NCBI RefSeq assembly: GCF_014851865.1 | Contig: NZ_JACVAM010000004.1 | Span: 424,999 to 488,998, forward strand | Reading direction: 5' to 3' | From: Pseudomonas sp. PDM16 | GTDB taxonomy: Bacteria; Pseudomonadota; Gammaproteobacteria; Pseudomonadales; Pseudomonadaceae | DNA: 64,000 bases | Shown here: positions 16,329-25,521 of the stretch, in pieces | Layout of the letters: every line of letters begins with the position of its first letter | How positions within the stretch are numbered: the first letter of the stretch is position 1 | Notes under the pieces: generated by a model | Database searches by the model: none | Seen by the model: only the letters and a program-made list of their open reading frames with translations | What the model was told of the DNA's origin: nothing | Program-made: the position numbers and the translations under genes

Positions 16329-17507
16329 CTATTGCCCTCCCTGAGCGTCGAGAGCGCCTTGTGCTTCACGGATGACGGCAGCCAGGCGGCGCAGACCTTC
16401 GCCCAGCTTTTCCGGCGGCACATGGCTGAAGTTGAGCCGCAGATGGCCAGGGTTGGCATCCGGCTCGGTGAAGAACGGCTCGCCCGGCATGAAGGCGACG
16501 TTCTGCGCCATGGCCGGTTGCAGCAGCGTACGGGTATCCAGCTTGTTCTTGAGGGTCAGCCAGAAGAACAGGCCACCCTGGGGCACCTGCCAGGTGGCCA
16601 GATCACCGAAATGCTCTTCCAGCGCCACCTGCATGGCATCGCGGCGTACGCGGTAGAAGTCGCGCAGCTCGGCCAGATGGGCCTGGTACTTCTCGGTGCC
16701 GATCCATTGCAGCGCCTGCCACTGGCCGATGCGGTTGGTGTGCAGGTCGGCAGCCTGCTTCAGGCGCAGCAGGTGCGGGAACAGGTCTGGGCTGGCGATC
16801 AGGAAACCGACGCGCAGGCCCGGCAGCAGGGTCTTCGACACGGTACCGGTGTAGATCCAGCTGGCGCGCTGCAGGCGGCTGACGATGGGCGTGGCGCTGC
16901 CGGCGTCGAACACCAGCTCGCGGTACGGCTCGTCCTCGATCAGGGTGACGTTGAACTCGTCGAGCAGCGCCGCCACGGCATCGCGCTTGGCCTCGCTGTA
17001 GCGCACGGCGGACGGGTTCTGGAAGGTCGGAATCAGGTAGGCGAAGGCCGGTTTGTGCTGCTGCAGGCGCTCGCGCAGGGCCTCCAGCTCAGGGCCATCG
17101 GCTTCCTGCGGTACGGTGATGCAGTCGGCACCGAACAGCTGGAAGGATTGCAGCGCGGCCAGGTAGGTCGGCGCTTCCACCAGAATCTCGGTACCCGGAT
17201 CGATAAACAGCTTGCTGGCCAGATCCAGGGTCTGCTGCGAGCCGCAGACGATCAGCACCTGACTGGCATCGCACTTCACACCCAGCTTGTTGGCCTCGGC
17301 GGCGATGGCCTCACGCAGCGCCGGCTCGCCCTCGCTCATGCCGTACTGGCCGATGGAAGTCGGCATCTCGCTCCAGTCCACCTTCGGCAGCATCGGCTCG
17401 GCCGGCAGGCCTCCGGCAAAGGACATCACTTCCGGACGTTGCGCCGCAGCGAGAATTTCACGGATCAGGGAGCTTTTCAGGCGGGCAACGCGTTCAGAGA
17501 AGGCCAT
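16329..17507 (-). CDS. PLP-dependent aminotransferase (class I/II, aminoadipate/MocR-like group)
   Basis: 392-residue fold-type I aminotransferase. The PLP lysine lies in TGTVSKTLLPGLRVGF, with the usual VEAPTYLAAL, PTFQNPSAVRY and EDEPYRELVF motifs, and the N-terminal SFAGGLPAEPMLP typical of the 2-aminoadipate/aromatic aminotransferase group (LysN-like). ATG 17507 is preferred to an upstream TTG at 17546. It is divergent from a MarR regulator across an 80-base gap with palindromic operators, and is followed at once by a GST gene. The true amino donor cannot be inferred. Confidence 0.9.
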   Translation of the reverse strand: MAFSERVARLKSSLIREILAAAQRPEVMSFAGGLPAEPMLPKVDWSEMPTSIGQYGMSEGEPALREAIAAEANKLGVKCDASQVLIVCGSQQTLDLASKLFIDPGTEILVEAPTYLAALQSFQLFGADCITVPQEADGPELEALRERLQQHKPAFAYLIPTFQNPSAVRYSEAKRDAVAALLDEFNVTLIEDEPYRELVFDAGSATPIVSRLQRASWIYTGTVSKTLLPGLRVGFLIASPDLFPHLLRLKQAADLHTNRIGQWQALQWIGTEKYQAHLAELRDFYRVRRDAMQVALEEHFGDLATWQVPQGGLFFWLTLKNKLDTRTLLQPAMAQNVAFMPGEPFFTEPDANPGHLRLNFSHVPPEKLGEGLRRLAAVIREAQGALDAQGGQ

Positions 17508-17540
17508 GGGAGTCACCGGTAGCACAGGCAGGATAAATTG

Positions 17541-17557
17541 GGTCAAACTGTTTGACC
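17541..17557. promoter_or_regulatory. Palindromic MarR-type operator 1
   Basis: GGTCAAAC-T-GTTTGACC, a perfect palindrome with eight-base arms, lies midway between the aminotransferase and MarR start codons. It contains the core GTCAA-N5-TTGAC also found at 17584. Inferred binding site of the adjacent MarR protein, controlling both divergent genes. Confidence 0.65.
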
Positions 17558-17583
17558 GAAACTACGACGGCCAGGACGGATAC

Positions 17584-17598
17584 GTCAATATGCTTGAC
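17584..17598. promoter_or_regulatory. MarR-type operator 2, overlapping the marR start codon
   Basis: GTCAA-TATGC-TTGAC repeats the core of operator 1 and covers the MarR ATG (17590-17592). The two centres are 42 bases apart, four helical turns, so both face the same side of the DNA. Suggests autorepression. Confidence 0.55.
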
Positions 17599-18042
17599 CT
17601 TAAAAAGCCAAGTTCCCAGCAAGCCGCCATGGAAGCCTTCTTCTTCGGCTACCAGGCCTTCACCGCCAAGCCGGACGAGATGCTGGCGCGCCGTGGTCTG
17701 TCGCGCGTGCATCACCGCATCCTGTTCTTCATCGCCCGTCACCCCGGGCTGAGCGTGAAGGAGCTGCTCGGCTACCTAGGCGTGACCAAGCAGGCGCTGA
17801 ACACGCCGTTGCGGCAGCTGCAGGAAATGTCGATGGTCGAGAGCGTGGCCGCCAGCGACGACAAGCGCAAACGCCAACTCGGCCTTACGGCCGCAGGCGC
17901 CAAGCTGGAGCAGGCTTTACGCCGCGAGCAATCAAGGCTGCTGGCGAAGGTGTTCAAAGAGGCCGGCGAGCCAGCTGTACAGGCCTGGCTGGCAATCAAC
18001 CAGGCACTGGGCAAGGCTCGCTTTGTTGGCGTCGAGACCTGA
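17590..18042 (+). CDS. MarR-family transcriptional regulator
   Basis: 150-residue winged-helix regulator. The DNA-binding core reads LSRVHHRILFFIARHPGLS, then ELLGYLGVTKQALNTPLRQL (recognition helix) and the wing ASDDKRKRQLGLT (D-x-R-x-K pattern). ATG 17590 is used because the family N-terminus fits; a much longer frame from 17287 is only an extension through the neighbour's promoter. Divergent from the aminotransferase-GST operon, which it probably represses together with itself through two GTCAA-N5-TTGAC sites. Confidence 0.9.
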   Translation: MLDLKKPSSQQAAMEAFFFGYQAFTAKPDEMLARRGLSRVHHRILFFIARHPGLSVKELLGYLGVTKQALNTPLRQLQEMSMVESVAASDDKRKRQLGLTAAGAKLEQALRREQSRLLAKVFKEAGEPAVQAWLAINQALGKARFVGVET

Positions 18043-18043
18043 G

Positions 18044-18685
18044 TCAGGCCGCCTGACAGCCCTCAAGCTCCTTGGCGCCGCGGAAGAACACCACGGCTGA
18101 TGCAACGGTGCCGGCCAGCAGCGGGATAATGGCCAGAAGTATCAGAATCACCGTGGCGGCCATGATACCGCCAGCGATCTCCAGCCAGGCCATTACCCGT
18201 ACGGCAGGATATGGATCTCTCACCTTCAGCAGCATGGCACCCAGCCAGATCGTTGCCAGCCCCATCAGCGCCAGCAAACCGAAGTAGATCATCGCCTGCC
18301 AACCCAATCTCATGAAGATGGCATCCCCCCACACCCAGTGCAGTATCTCGCTCAGTGCACTGGTGACAATGATCAAATACACCGATGCGGTCAGCTTGGT
18401 GGCAGCGAACCGCTGCTCCAGAAACGCTTTAAAACGCAGCAGTAGATAGCATCCCAGCATGGTCGATGATGTCCCCAGCCAATCTCCGACCTTGCCCGCT
18501 GTACTGGCCTCCTCTCCTCCTGAGAAAAAGGCAGCAATCAGCGCCACGACCGTAGCGGTCACCGTTGCCAGGCTCAGCCAGCCCAGCACCTGCAACTGCC
18601 CAGCACTCCACCCCGGCAACTTCTGCGGCGCTTGCTTATCGATCAATGCAACCTGAGGGGCGGCATAGGGATTGTTCGGGTCCAT
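18044..18685 (-). CDS. Uncharacterised membrane protein with NPYAAP N-terminus
   Basis: 213 residues. The N-terminal DPNNPYAAPQ is the motif seen in many small bacterial membrane proteins of unknown function. About five hydrophobic segments follow (near 33-53, 75-85, 98-118, 130-150, 165-200). AAGGATG precedes ATG 18685. Convergent with the MarR gene (one base between the stops). No function can be assigned. Confidence 0.8.
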   Translation of the reverse strand: MDPNNPYAAPQVALIDKQAPQKLPGWSAGQLQVLGWLSLATVTATVVALIAAFFSGGEEASTAGKVGDWLGTSSTMLGCYLLLRFKAFLEQRFAATKLTASVYLIIVTSALSEILHWVWGDAIFMRLGWQAMIYFGLLALMGLATIWLGAMLLKVRDPYPAVRVMAWLEIAGGIMAATVILILLAIIPLLAGTVASAVVFFRGAKELEGCQAA

Positions 18686-18823
18686 GGCAAAACATCCTTA
18701 TGATGGGAACAGTCTCCATTACCTAGGCAGTCCTCAAAAACTGTACCGACGATTGTCGATGTCGCTGTATCGCGACGCCCAGGCGAGCTGCGCATAGGCT
18801 GCCAGCATCCACGGAGAACTGCC

Positions 18824-19438
18824 ATGACCTCGGAATTGCTGATCGCTTTCGTACTCTTCGCCTTCGTCACCTCGGTGACGCCTGGCCCCAATAACATGAT
18901 GCTGCTGGCGTCCGGGGTGAACTTCGGCGTGCGCCGCAGCGTGCCGCACATGCTCGGCATCAGCCTGGGCTTCATGGTGCTGGTGGCGGCCGTCGGCCTG
19001 GGCCTCGGTCAGTTGTTCGAACAGTTCCCACCGCTGTATACCGCGCTGCGCTACGGAGGTGCCGCCTACCTGCTGTACCTGGCCTGGAAGATCGCCGGCT
19101 CCGGCGCTCCAGATGCGGACGGCAAGAGCACAGGCAAGCCCTTTACCTTCCTTCAGGCCGCGGCCTTCCAGTGGGTCAATCCCAAAGCCTGGATCATGGC
19201 CATCGGCGCCATTACCACCTACACCCCGCAGGAAGGCTTCCTGGTCAACGTGCTGCTGATCGCCGCGCTGTTCGCCCTAGTCAACTGCCCCAGCGTCGGC
19301 CTGTGGACGGTCGCCGGCAGCCTGCTGCGCCGCTGGCTGGACAAGCCGCGCGTGCTGCGCGCGTTCAACATCGGCATGGCTTTGCTGCTGGTGGCCTCGC
19401 TCTACCCTATCCTGATCGACGTCAAGGGAACCTTCTGA
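18824..19438 (+). CDS. LysE/RhtB-family amino-acid exporter
   Basis: 204-residue membrane protein with about six helices. Family signature FVTSVTPGPNNMMLLASG near residues 15-32 and QWVNPKAWIMA in the middle are typical of LysE/RhtB/threonine-type efflux proteins. GGAG precedes ATG 18824. Its TGA stop shares a base with the ATG of the BenE-like gene (TGATG), so the two are co-translated. The exported substrate is unknown. Confidence 0.9.
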   Translation: MTSELLIAFVLFAFVTSVTPGPNNMMLLASGVNFGVRRSVPHMLGISLGFMVLVAAVGLGLGQLFEQFPPLYTALRYGGAAYLLYLAWKIAGSGAPDADGKSTGKPFTFLQAAAFQWVNPKAWIMAIGAITTYTPQEGFLVNVLLIAALFALVNCPSVGLWTVAGSLLRRWLDKPRVLRAFNIGMALLLVASLYPILIDVKGTF

Positions 19439-20643
19439 TGAGCAACGTCACGGAAGCCATGGATACCTCGCGTCGCCTGCGCCCTCTCGCCGACTCCTCG
19501 CCCTCCGCCGTGGTGGCCGGTTTCGTCTCGGCACTCACCGGCTATACCAGTTCGCTGGTGCTGATGTTCCAGGCCGGCCAGGCAGCCGGGCTCAGCGCCG
19601 CGCAGATTTCCTCCTGGCTGTGGGCACTGTCGATCGGCATGGCCATCTGCACAATCGCTCTGTCGATACGCTACCGCACGCCGGTGGTAGTAGCCTGGTC
19701 GACGCCGGGCGCTGCCCTGCTGATCACCAGCATGCCGGGCGTGAGCTATCCAGAAGCGGTCGGCGCCTTCGTCATCTGCGCCCTGCTGCTCAGCCTGCTC
19801 GGTCTGTCCGGCGCCTTCGAGCGGGTCATGCGCCATTTGCCCGCCTCGCTTGCGGCTGCACTGCTGGCCGGCATCCTGTTCCGCATTGGCAGCGAGATCT
19901 TCATCGCCGCGCAGACCAGCACCACGCTGGTGCTGGCGATGTTCTTCACCTTCCTGCTCGGCAAGCGTCTGGCGCCACGTTACGCAGTGCTCGCCGCACT
20001 GCTGGTCGGTGGAGTGACGGCAGCCGTGTTGGGCATGCTGGACTTCAGCCACCTCAAGCTGGAAGTGGCGGTGCCGGTGTGGACCACGCCGAGTTTCTCC
20101 TTTGCCGCAGCCATCAGCATCGGTATTCCGCTGTTCGTGGTGGCCATGGCCTCGCAAAACATCCCTGGCCTGGCCGTGCTGCGGGCCGACGGTTATGACG
20201 TACCGCCATCACCGCTGATCGCCACCACCGGCATCGCCTCGCTGCTGCTGGCGCCATTTGGCTCCCACGGCATCAACCTGGCCGCCATCAGCGCGGCCAT
20301 CTGCACTGGTGCCGAGGCCCACGAGGACAAGCGCAAACGCTACACCGCCGCCTTGTGGAATGGCGTGTTCTGCGGCATCGCCGGGATCTTCGCCGCCACC
20401 CTGGCCGCGTTGTTCACCACCCTGCCCAGTGCCCTGATCCTGTCCATCGCAGCGCTGGCCCTGCTCGGCTCCATCGGCAACGGCCTGGCCCAGGCGATGA
20501 ACGCCCCGGCAGAGCGCGACGCCGCGCTGATCACGTTCATGATCACCGCCTCGGGCATGACCCTGCTGGGCATCGGCTCGGCCTTCTGGGGGCTGGTCGG
20601 CGGCGCGGTCACCCTGCTGATCCTCAACTGGCGCAAGCGCTGA
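19438..20643 (+). CDS. BenE-family benzoate/H+ symporter-like transporter
   Basis: 401-residue integral membrane protein of the BenE (nucleobase-ascorbate-like) superfamily with about 12 hydrophobic segments. The N-terminal VVAGFVSALTGYTSSLVLMFQ and VVVAWSTPGAALLIT motifs match benzoate symporters. ATG 19438 overlaps the LysE stop (TGATG); the longer frame from 19171 is a read-through of the LysE gene in another frame. No aromatic catabolism genes are near, so the substrate is open: the name is family-based. A strong terminator follows. Confidence 0.87.
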   Translation: MSNVTEAMDTSRRLRPLADSSPSAVVAGFVSALTGYTSSLVLMFQAGQAAGLSAAQISSWLWALSIGMAICTIALSIRYRTPVVVAWSTPGAALLITSMPGVSYPEAVGAFVICALLLSLLGLSGAFERVMRHLPASLAAALLAGILFRIGSEIFIAAQTSTTLVLAMFFTFLLGKRLAPRYAVLAALLVGGVTAAVLGMLDFSHLKLEVAVPVWTTPSFSFAAAISIGIPLFVVAMASQNIPGLAVLRADGYDVPPSPLIATTGIASLLLAPFGSHGINLAAISAAICTGAEAHEDKRKRYTAALWNGVFCGIAGIFAATLAALFTTLPSALILSIAALALLGSIGNGLAQAMNAPAERDAALITFMITASGMTLLGIGSAFWGLVGGAVTLLILNWRKR

Positions 20644-20672
20644 TTCATTTCCCGAACACCTTGTTCGCCCAT

Positions 20673-20704
20673 AAAAAAGCCCGGGAAAAACCGGGCTTTT
20701 TTGT
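20673..20704. terminator. Bidirectional Rho-independent terminator (BenE-like / BASS genes)
   Basis: GCCCGG (20679-20684) and CCGGGC (20691-20696), flanked by an A-run and a T-run that extend the stem. Lies between convergent genes. Confidence 0.9.
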
Positions 20705-20718
20705 TTTCAACGATGCAC

Positions 20719-21615
20719 TCAGGCAGCGGCCTTGGCCTCTTCGGCCAGTTCCTTGCCGTGGGCGTAGTTGACCCACCAGCCGAAGGCCGCAGCGGTGAAG
20801 AACATGAAGAAGCTGTAGATGGCCGCCGGAATGCCCATGGTCGGGTTGTTCAGCAGCGCCGGGCTCAGCGCCAGGGCGATGGCCAGGGTGCCGTTGTGGA
20901 TGCCGATTTCCATGCCGATGGCGACCGCCTGACGCTGCGGCAGCTTGAGCAGACGCGGCACGAAGTAACCGACCGCCAGGCTGAGCAGGTTGAACAACAG
21001 CGCGGCCATGCCGACTACCGGGGCGTACTCGACCACGGTCTGCCAGTCCTTGACGAAGGCCAGCACGATCACCAGCACCAGGAACAGCGCGGAAATGATC
21101 TTCACCGGCTTCTCCATGGCGTTGGCAAAGCCCGGTGCCAGCTTGCGGATGACCATGCCAATGGCCACCGGACCGAGCACGATGGCGAATACCTGCACCA
21201 CTTTGGCGAACTGCAGCGGAATGGCCTGGTCGCCCTCCATGAAGTAGGCGAGCGACAGGTTGACGATGAAAGGCATGGTCAGGATGGCGATCACCGAGTT
21301 GACCGCCGTGAGGGTCACGTTCAGCGCCACGTCACCATGGGCCAGGTGGCTGTAGAGGTTGGCCGAGGTACCGCCGGGCGAAGCCGCCAGCAGCATCAGG
21401 CCCACCGCCAGCGCTGGCGCCAGGCCGAAACCCTTGGCGATCAGGAAGCATACAAACGGCAGCAGCAGGATCTGGCAGCCGAGGCCAATGAGCACCGGCT
21501 TGGGGAATTTCACCACCCGGGCGAAATCAGCCAGGCTCAGGGACAAGCCCAGACCGAGCATGATGATGCCAAGGGCAATGGGGAGGAACGCAGTCAGCAA
21601 GGGCGAAGCGGTCAT
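20719..21615 (-). CDS. Bile acid:sodium symporter (BASS) family transporter
   Basis: 298-residue integral membrane protein of the BASS/ASBT family with about nine or ten helices. Sodium-site style motifs are visible: LMLLAASPGGTSANLYSHLA (ASPGGxxSN, core-crossing helix) and the later MEIGIHNGTLAIALAL (E-x-G-x-x-N). ATG 21615 has GGAG upstream; a long frame to 22023 merely reads into the divergent ATPase gene. In bacteria the cargo is usually an organic acid such as pantoate or a 2-oxo acid rather than bile acid. Divergent from a P-type ATPase. Confidence 0.92.
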   Translation of the reverse strand: MTASPLLTAFLPIALGIIMLGLGLSLSLADFARVVKFPKPVLIGLGCQILLLPFVCFLIAKGFGLAPALAVGLMLLAASPGGTSANLYSHLAHGDVALNVTLTAVNSVIAILTMPFIVNLSLAYFMEGDQAIPLQFAKVVQVFAIVLGPVAIGMVIRKLAPGFANAMEKPVKIISALFLVLVIVLAFVKDWQTVVEYAPVVGMAALLFNLLSLAVGYFVPRLLKLPQRQAVAIGMEIGIHNGTLAIALALSPALLNNPTMGIPAAIYSFFMFFTAAAFGWWVNYAHGKELAEEAKAAA

Positions 21616-21829
21616 TATTGTTGTATCTCCGATTGAACCACCCCGATTCTTGACGAGACGGTTAGGCGATGTAACTGGCCAATCGTGCCAAACATGCGGG
21701 TTTCTCGTTACAGAATGCAAAAAATTCGCCGGCAGTCGTGCCCGGCGATGCCGTCTAGCCTTGCTCTGGGTCAACGCAAGCCGCTCGTGGCTCGCCCAGC
21801 GTGTAAAGGACGACAGAAGGAAGCCCCGC

Positions 21830-24547
21830 ATGAGCGAACAGACCAGCCCCCGTACCTGGCATGCCCTGGCGGCTGACGAGGTGCAACACGAACTGGCCAC
21901 CGGCACCGGTGGCCTTGATCCAGCCGAAGCCGAACAGCGCCTGCAACAGTACGGCGCCAACCGTCTCACTCCACCCAAACGGCGCGGTCCGTTAATGCGC
22001 CTGCTGCTGCAGTTCCACAACATCCTGCTTTACGTGATGATGGCGGCCGCCTTGGTCACCGCCCTGCTCGGTCACTGGGTCGACACTGGCGTGCTGCTGG
22101 CCGCAGTGCTGGTCAACGCCATCATCGGTTTCATTCAGGAGGGCAAGGCCGAGGCCGCGCTGGACGCCATCCGCGCCATGCTCTCGCCGCACGCCACCGT
22201 GATCCGCGCCGGTAAGCGCCAGGAGATCGATGCCGGCGAGCTGGTGCCCGGGGACATCGTGCTGCTCGCCTCCGGCGACCGGGTACCGGCGGACCTGCGC
22301 CTGATCGCGATCAAGGAGCTGCGCGTCGAGGAAGCCGCGCTCACCGGCGAGTCCCTGCCGGTGGAGAAAGCCGTCGACGCGGTGGCCGAGGATGCGCCCC
22401 TGGGCGATCGCTACGGCATGGCCTATTCCGGCACCCTGGTGGTCTATGGCCAGGCCACCGGTGTGGTGGTCGGTACCGGTGTGGCCACCGAGCTGGGCCA
22501 AATCAACCGCATGCTCGCCGGGGTACGCCTGATGGCAACGCCGCTGCTGCGGCAGATCGACCGCTTCGGCCGCATGCTGGCCATCGCCATCCTCGCCATT
22601 GGCGCCCTCACCTTCGTGCTCGGCACCCTGTGGCGCGGCCATTCGCCGGAAGAGATGTTCATGATGGTGGTGGCCCTGGTTGCCTCGGCGATCCCCGAGG
22701 GGTTGCCGGCGATCATGACCGTCACCCTCGCCCTCGGCGTGCAGCGCATGGCCCGGCGCAAGGCGATCGTCCGGCGCCTGCCGGCGGTGGAGACCCTGGG
22801 CTCGGTCACGGTGATCTGCTCGGACAAGACCGGCACCCTGACCCGCAACGAGATGACCGTGCAGCGAGTGGTCTGCGCCGGTCATGTATTCGATGTCGGC
22901 GGCGTCGGTTACGCCCCGGTCGGCAACCTCAGCGTCGACGGCCGCGTGGTGGAAATCCCCCACTACCCCGCCCTGGAGTGGGCGATTCGTGCCGGCGTGT
23001 TGTGCAACGACGCACGCATGCGTGACGACGACGGGCTATGGCGGGTCGAGGGCGATCCCACCGAAGGCGCTTTGCTGGTGCTCGGCGGCAAGTCCGCTCA
23101 GGAACACGACGCCACCTGCAGCGCCTGGCCGCGCCTGGACAGCATCCCCTTCGAGTCACAGCACCGCTTCATGGCCACCCTACATCGAGGGCTGGACGAC
23201 GAGCGCTGGATCCTGGTCAAGGGCGCGCCGGAGCGCATCCTCGACATGTGCAACCGCCAGCTCGGCCATGGCAGCCTGGATCAGCCGCTGGATGCCGACT
23301 ACTGGCGACGCATGGCCACGGACACCGCCGCCCAGGGCCTGCGTCTGTTGGCCCTGGCCCGCAAGCCGGCGGGCGCCGACACGCTCAATCTGGACTTCGA
23401 CGACACCCGTGAAGGCTTCACCCTGCTGGCACTGGTCGGCATCATCGATCCTCCACGCGAAGAAGCCATTGCTGCCATCGCCGACTGCCACCGGGCCGGC
23501 GTGCGGGTGAAGATGATCACAGGCGACCATGCCGAAACCGCGCGTGCCATCGGCGCGCAGCTGGCCATCGGCATCGGTAAACCGGCGGTGACCGGTGCCG
23601 AAGTGGCGATGATGGATGAGAGCGCCCTGCGCCGGGTGGCCATGGAGGTCGACGTGTTCGCCCGCGCCAGCCCCGAACACAAGCTGCGCCTGGTGCAGGC
23701 GCTACAGGACGATGGCCAGGTGGTGGCGATGACCGGCGATGGGGTCAACGACGCACCAGCGCTGAAACGTGCCGATGTCGGCGTGGCCATGGGCCTGAAA
23801 GGCACCGAGGCGGCCAAGGAGGCCTCCGACGTGGTGCTGGCAGACGACAACTTCGCCACCATCGTCCGCGCCGTGCGCGAGGGTCGCGCGGTCTACGACA
23901 ACCTGAAGAAATTCATCCTGTTCATGCTGCCCACCAACGGCGGCGAAGCGCTGGTGGTGATCGCCGCCATCCTGCTCGAACTGACCCTGCCGCTGAGCCC
24001 GGCGCAGGTACTGTGGATCAACATGGTCACCTCCAGCACCCTGGGCCTGGCGCTTGCCTTCGAGCCGGCCGAGGGCGACATCATGGGCCGTCGCCCGAGA
24101 TCGCCAGGCACGCCGCTGCTTTCGGGTTTCTTCATCTGGCGCGTGCTGCTGGTGTCGGTGCTGATGATGCTTGGCGCCTTCGGCCTGTTCTACTGGGAAG
24201 TTCACTCAGGCACCAGTGTCGAGCAGGCGCGCACCATGGCGGTCAACGCAGTGGTGGTGGCGGAGATGTTCTACCTGCTCAACAGCCGTTTCATCCTCGC
24301 ACCGGTATTCAACCGCCGGGGATTGCTGGGCAATCCGTACGTGCTGATGGCCATCGCCGCGTGCATCCCGCTGCAACTGGCCTTCACCTATTGGGGGCCG
24401 CTGCAGGCCGTGTTCGGCTCGACCGACCTGGCCGCCAGCGAATGGCTGAAGATAGTCGCGGCCGGCGTACTGGTGTTCTGCATCGCCGAACTGGAGAAAC
24501 TGGTGATCCGCCGCAGCGGGCTGGACCGCAGGCTCGGGCTTTCCTGA
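21830..24547 (+). CDS. P-type cation-transporting ATPase (P2-like, HAD-IC)
   Basis: 905-residue membrane ATPase. Cation-ATPase N-domain; actuator TGES at 172-175; TM4 ion-site motif IPEGLP 288-293; phosphorylated Asp D332 in SDKTGTLT; hinge MITGDHAETA and GDGVNDAPALK. GAAGGAAG precedes ATG 21830. TM5 has NGGEA as in SERCA, but TM6 reads NMVTSSTLGLA: at the position of SERCA D800 this protein has S735, with N731 and T734 kept. Substrate could be Ca2+, Na+/K+ or Mg2+ and is not fixed by sequence. Divergent from the BASS gene and followed by a strong terminator. Confidence 0.9.
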   Translation: MSEQTSPRTWHALAADEVQHELATGTGGLDPAEAEQRLQQYGANRLTPPKRRGPLMRLLLQFHNILLYVMMAAALVTALLGHWVDTGVLLAAVLVNAIIGFIQEGKAEAALDAIRAMLSPHATVIRAGKRQEIDAGELVPGDIVLLASGDRVPADLRLIAIKELRVEEAALTGESLPVEKAVDAVAEDAPLGDRYGMAYSGTLVVYGQATGVVVGTGVATELGQINRMLAGVRLMATPLLRQIDRFGRMLAIAILAIGALTFVLGTLWRGHSPEEMFMMVVALVASAIPEGLPAIMTVTLALGVQRMARRKAIVRRLPAVETLGSVTVICSDKTGTLTRNEMTVQRVVCAGHVFDVGGVGYAPVGNLSVDGRVVEIPHYPALEWAIRAGVLCNDARMRDDDGLWRVEGDPTEGALLVLGGKSAQEHDATCSAWPRLDSIPFESQHRFMATLHRGLDDERWILVKGAPERILDMCNRQLGHGSLDQPLDADYWRRMATDTAAQGLRLLALARKPAGADTLNLDFDDTREGFTLLALVGIIDPPREEAIAAIADCHRAGVRVKMITGDHAETARAIGAQLAIGIGKPAVTGAEVAMMDESALRRVAMEVDVFARASPEHKLRLVQALQDDGQVVAMTGDGVNDAPALKRADVGVAMGLKGTEAAKEASDVVLADDNFATIVRAVREGRAVYDNLKKFILFMLPTNGGEALVVIAAILLELTLPLSPAQVLWINMVTSSTLGLALAFEPAEGDIMGRRPRSPGTPLLSGFFIWRVLLVSVLMMLGAFGLFYWEVHSGTSVEQARTMAVNAVVVAEMFYLLNSRFILAPVFNRRGLLGNPYVLMAIAACIPLQLAFTYWGPLQAVFGSTDLAASEWLKIVAAGVLVFCIAELEKLVIRRSGLDRRLGLS

Positions 24548-24558
24548 GCGCGGAAAGA

Positions 24559-24590
24559 AAAACGCCCGGGCAAGCCCCGGGCGTTTTCAT
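24559..24590. terminator. Bidirectional Rho-independent terminator after the P-type ATPase
   Basis: AAAACGCCCGGG (24559-24570) pairs with CCCGGGCGTTTT (24576-24587) across a five-base loop, between convergent ATPase and SDR genes. Confidence 0.92.
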
Positions 24591-24612
24591 GTTCAGCCAA
24601 TGAAGAGCCGAC

Positions 24613-25374
24613 TCAGATCGCGGTAGCGCCACCGTCCACGGCCAGGCTGTGGCCGGTGGTGAAGGCGGCGGCATCACTGCACAGGTACAGCACGGCAGCG
24701 GCGATCTCCTCGACCTTGCCGATGCGCCCGACCGGGTGCATGCCGGCGACGAACTCGGCCTTCTTCGGGTCGGCTTCGGCGGCACGGCGCCACATGTCGG
24801 TGTCGATCACCGCCGGGCACACGGCGTTGACGCGGATCTTCTTCTTGCCGTACTCGACGGCGGCGGACTTGGTCAGGCCGATCACCGCGTGCTTGGAGGC
24901 GGCGTAAATGCTCATCTTCGGTGCGGCACCGAGGCCAGCGACCGACGCGGTGTTGACGATGGCACCACCGCCCTGGGCCAGCAGCAGCGGCAGCTGGTGC
25001 TTCATGCACAGCCACACGCCCTTGACGTTGACGCCCATGATGGCGTCGAACACAGCTTCGTCGCCGTCGGCCAGCTTGCCCTTCTCGATCTCGATACCGG
25101 CGTTGTTGAAGGCGTAATCCAGACGGCCGTAGGTGGCAACTATCTGCTCCATCAGCGCCTGCACCTCGGCATCGCGGGTCACGTCGCAACGCACGAAGAC
25201 CGCCTCGCCACCGGCAGCGCGAATGGCCTGCACGGTGCCTTCGCCGCCCGCCACATCGACATCCGACACCACCACCTGCAGCCCCTCGGCCGCGAAGGCC
25301 TGGGCGGTGGCGCGGCCGATGCCGGCTGCACCGCCGGTTACCAAGGCTACTTTGCCGGAGAAGGTCATGCTCAT
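24613..25374 (-). CDS. Short-chain dehydrogenase/reductase (SDR)
   Basis: 253-residue classical SDR. Cofactor motif TGGAAGIG at about 14-21 with Asp at the end of beta-2 (VVSDVD), suggesting NAD(H) preference; NNAG near 91; catalytic Ser in VNTASVAG and YAASK (Tyr and Lys); C-terminal SLAVDGGATA. GAGGA lies seven bases before ATG 25374. Substrate unknown; monocistronic, with a long hairpin region separating it from pyrF. Confidence 0.93.
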   Translation of the reverse strand: MSMTFSGKVALVTGGAAGIGRATAQAFAAEGLQVVVSDVDVAGGEGTVQAIRAAGGEAVFVRCDVTRDAEVQALMEQIVATYGRLDYAFNNAGIEIEKGKLADGDEAVFDAIMGVNVKGVWLCMKHQLPLLLAQGGGAIVNTASVAGLGAAPKMSIYAASKHAVIGLTKSAAVEYGKKKIRVNAVCPAVIDTDMWRRAAEADPKKAEFVAGMHPVGRIGKVEEIAAAVLYLCSDAAAFTTGHSLAVDGGATAI

Positions 25375-25463
25375 TTCTGCATCCTCGCAGGAGTTGGAAG
25401 TGAGCGGAGTCTAGCCAGCGCGCGCGGCGGCGAGCAGCACTATCAGGGCGCGATGTGCAGGAT

Positions 25464-25513
25464 CATCCAAAGGAGTGATGAAGGCACCGGGGGCGTCATC
25501 ACTCTTCTGGATG
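25464..25513 (-). terminator. Long hairpin downstream of pyrF
   Basis: An 18-base arm (25464-25481) pairs with 25496-25513 with 16 of 18 positions matched, including a perfect GAGTGATGA/TCATCACTC core, starting nine bases after the pyrF stop. Likely terminator of pyrF, although the T-tract is poor. Confidence 0.55.
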
Positions 25514-25521
25514 CAAGGCGG

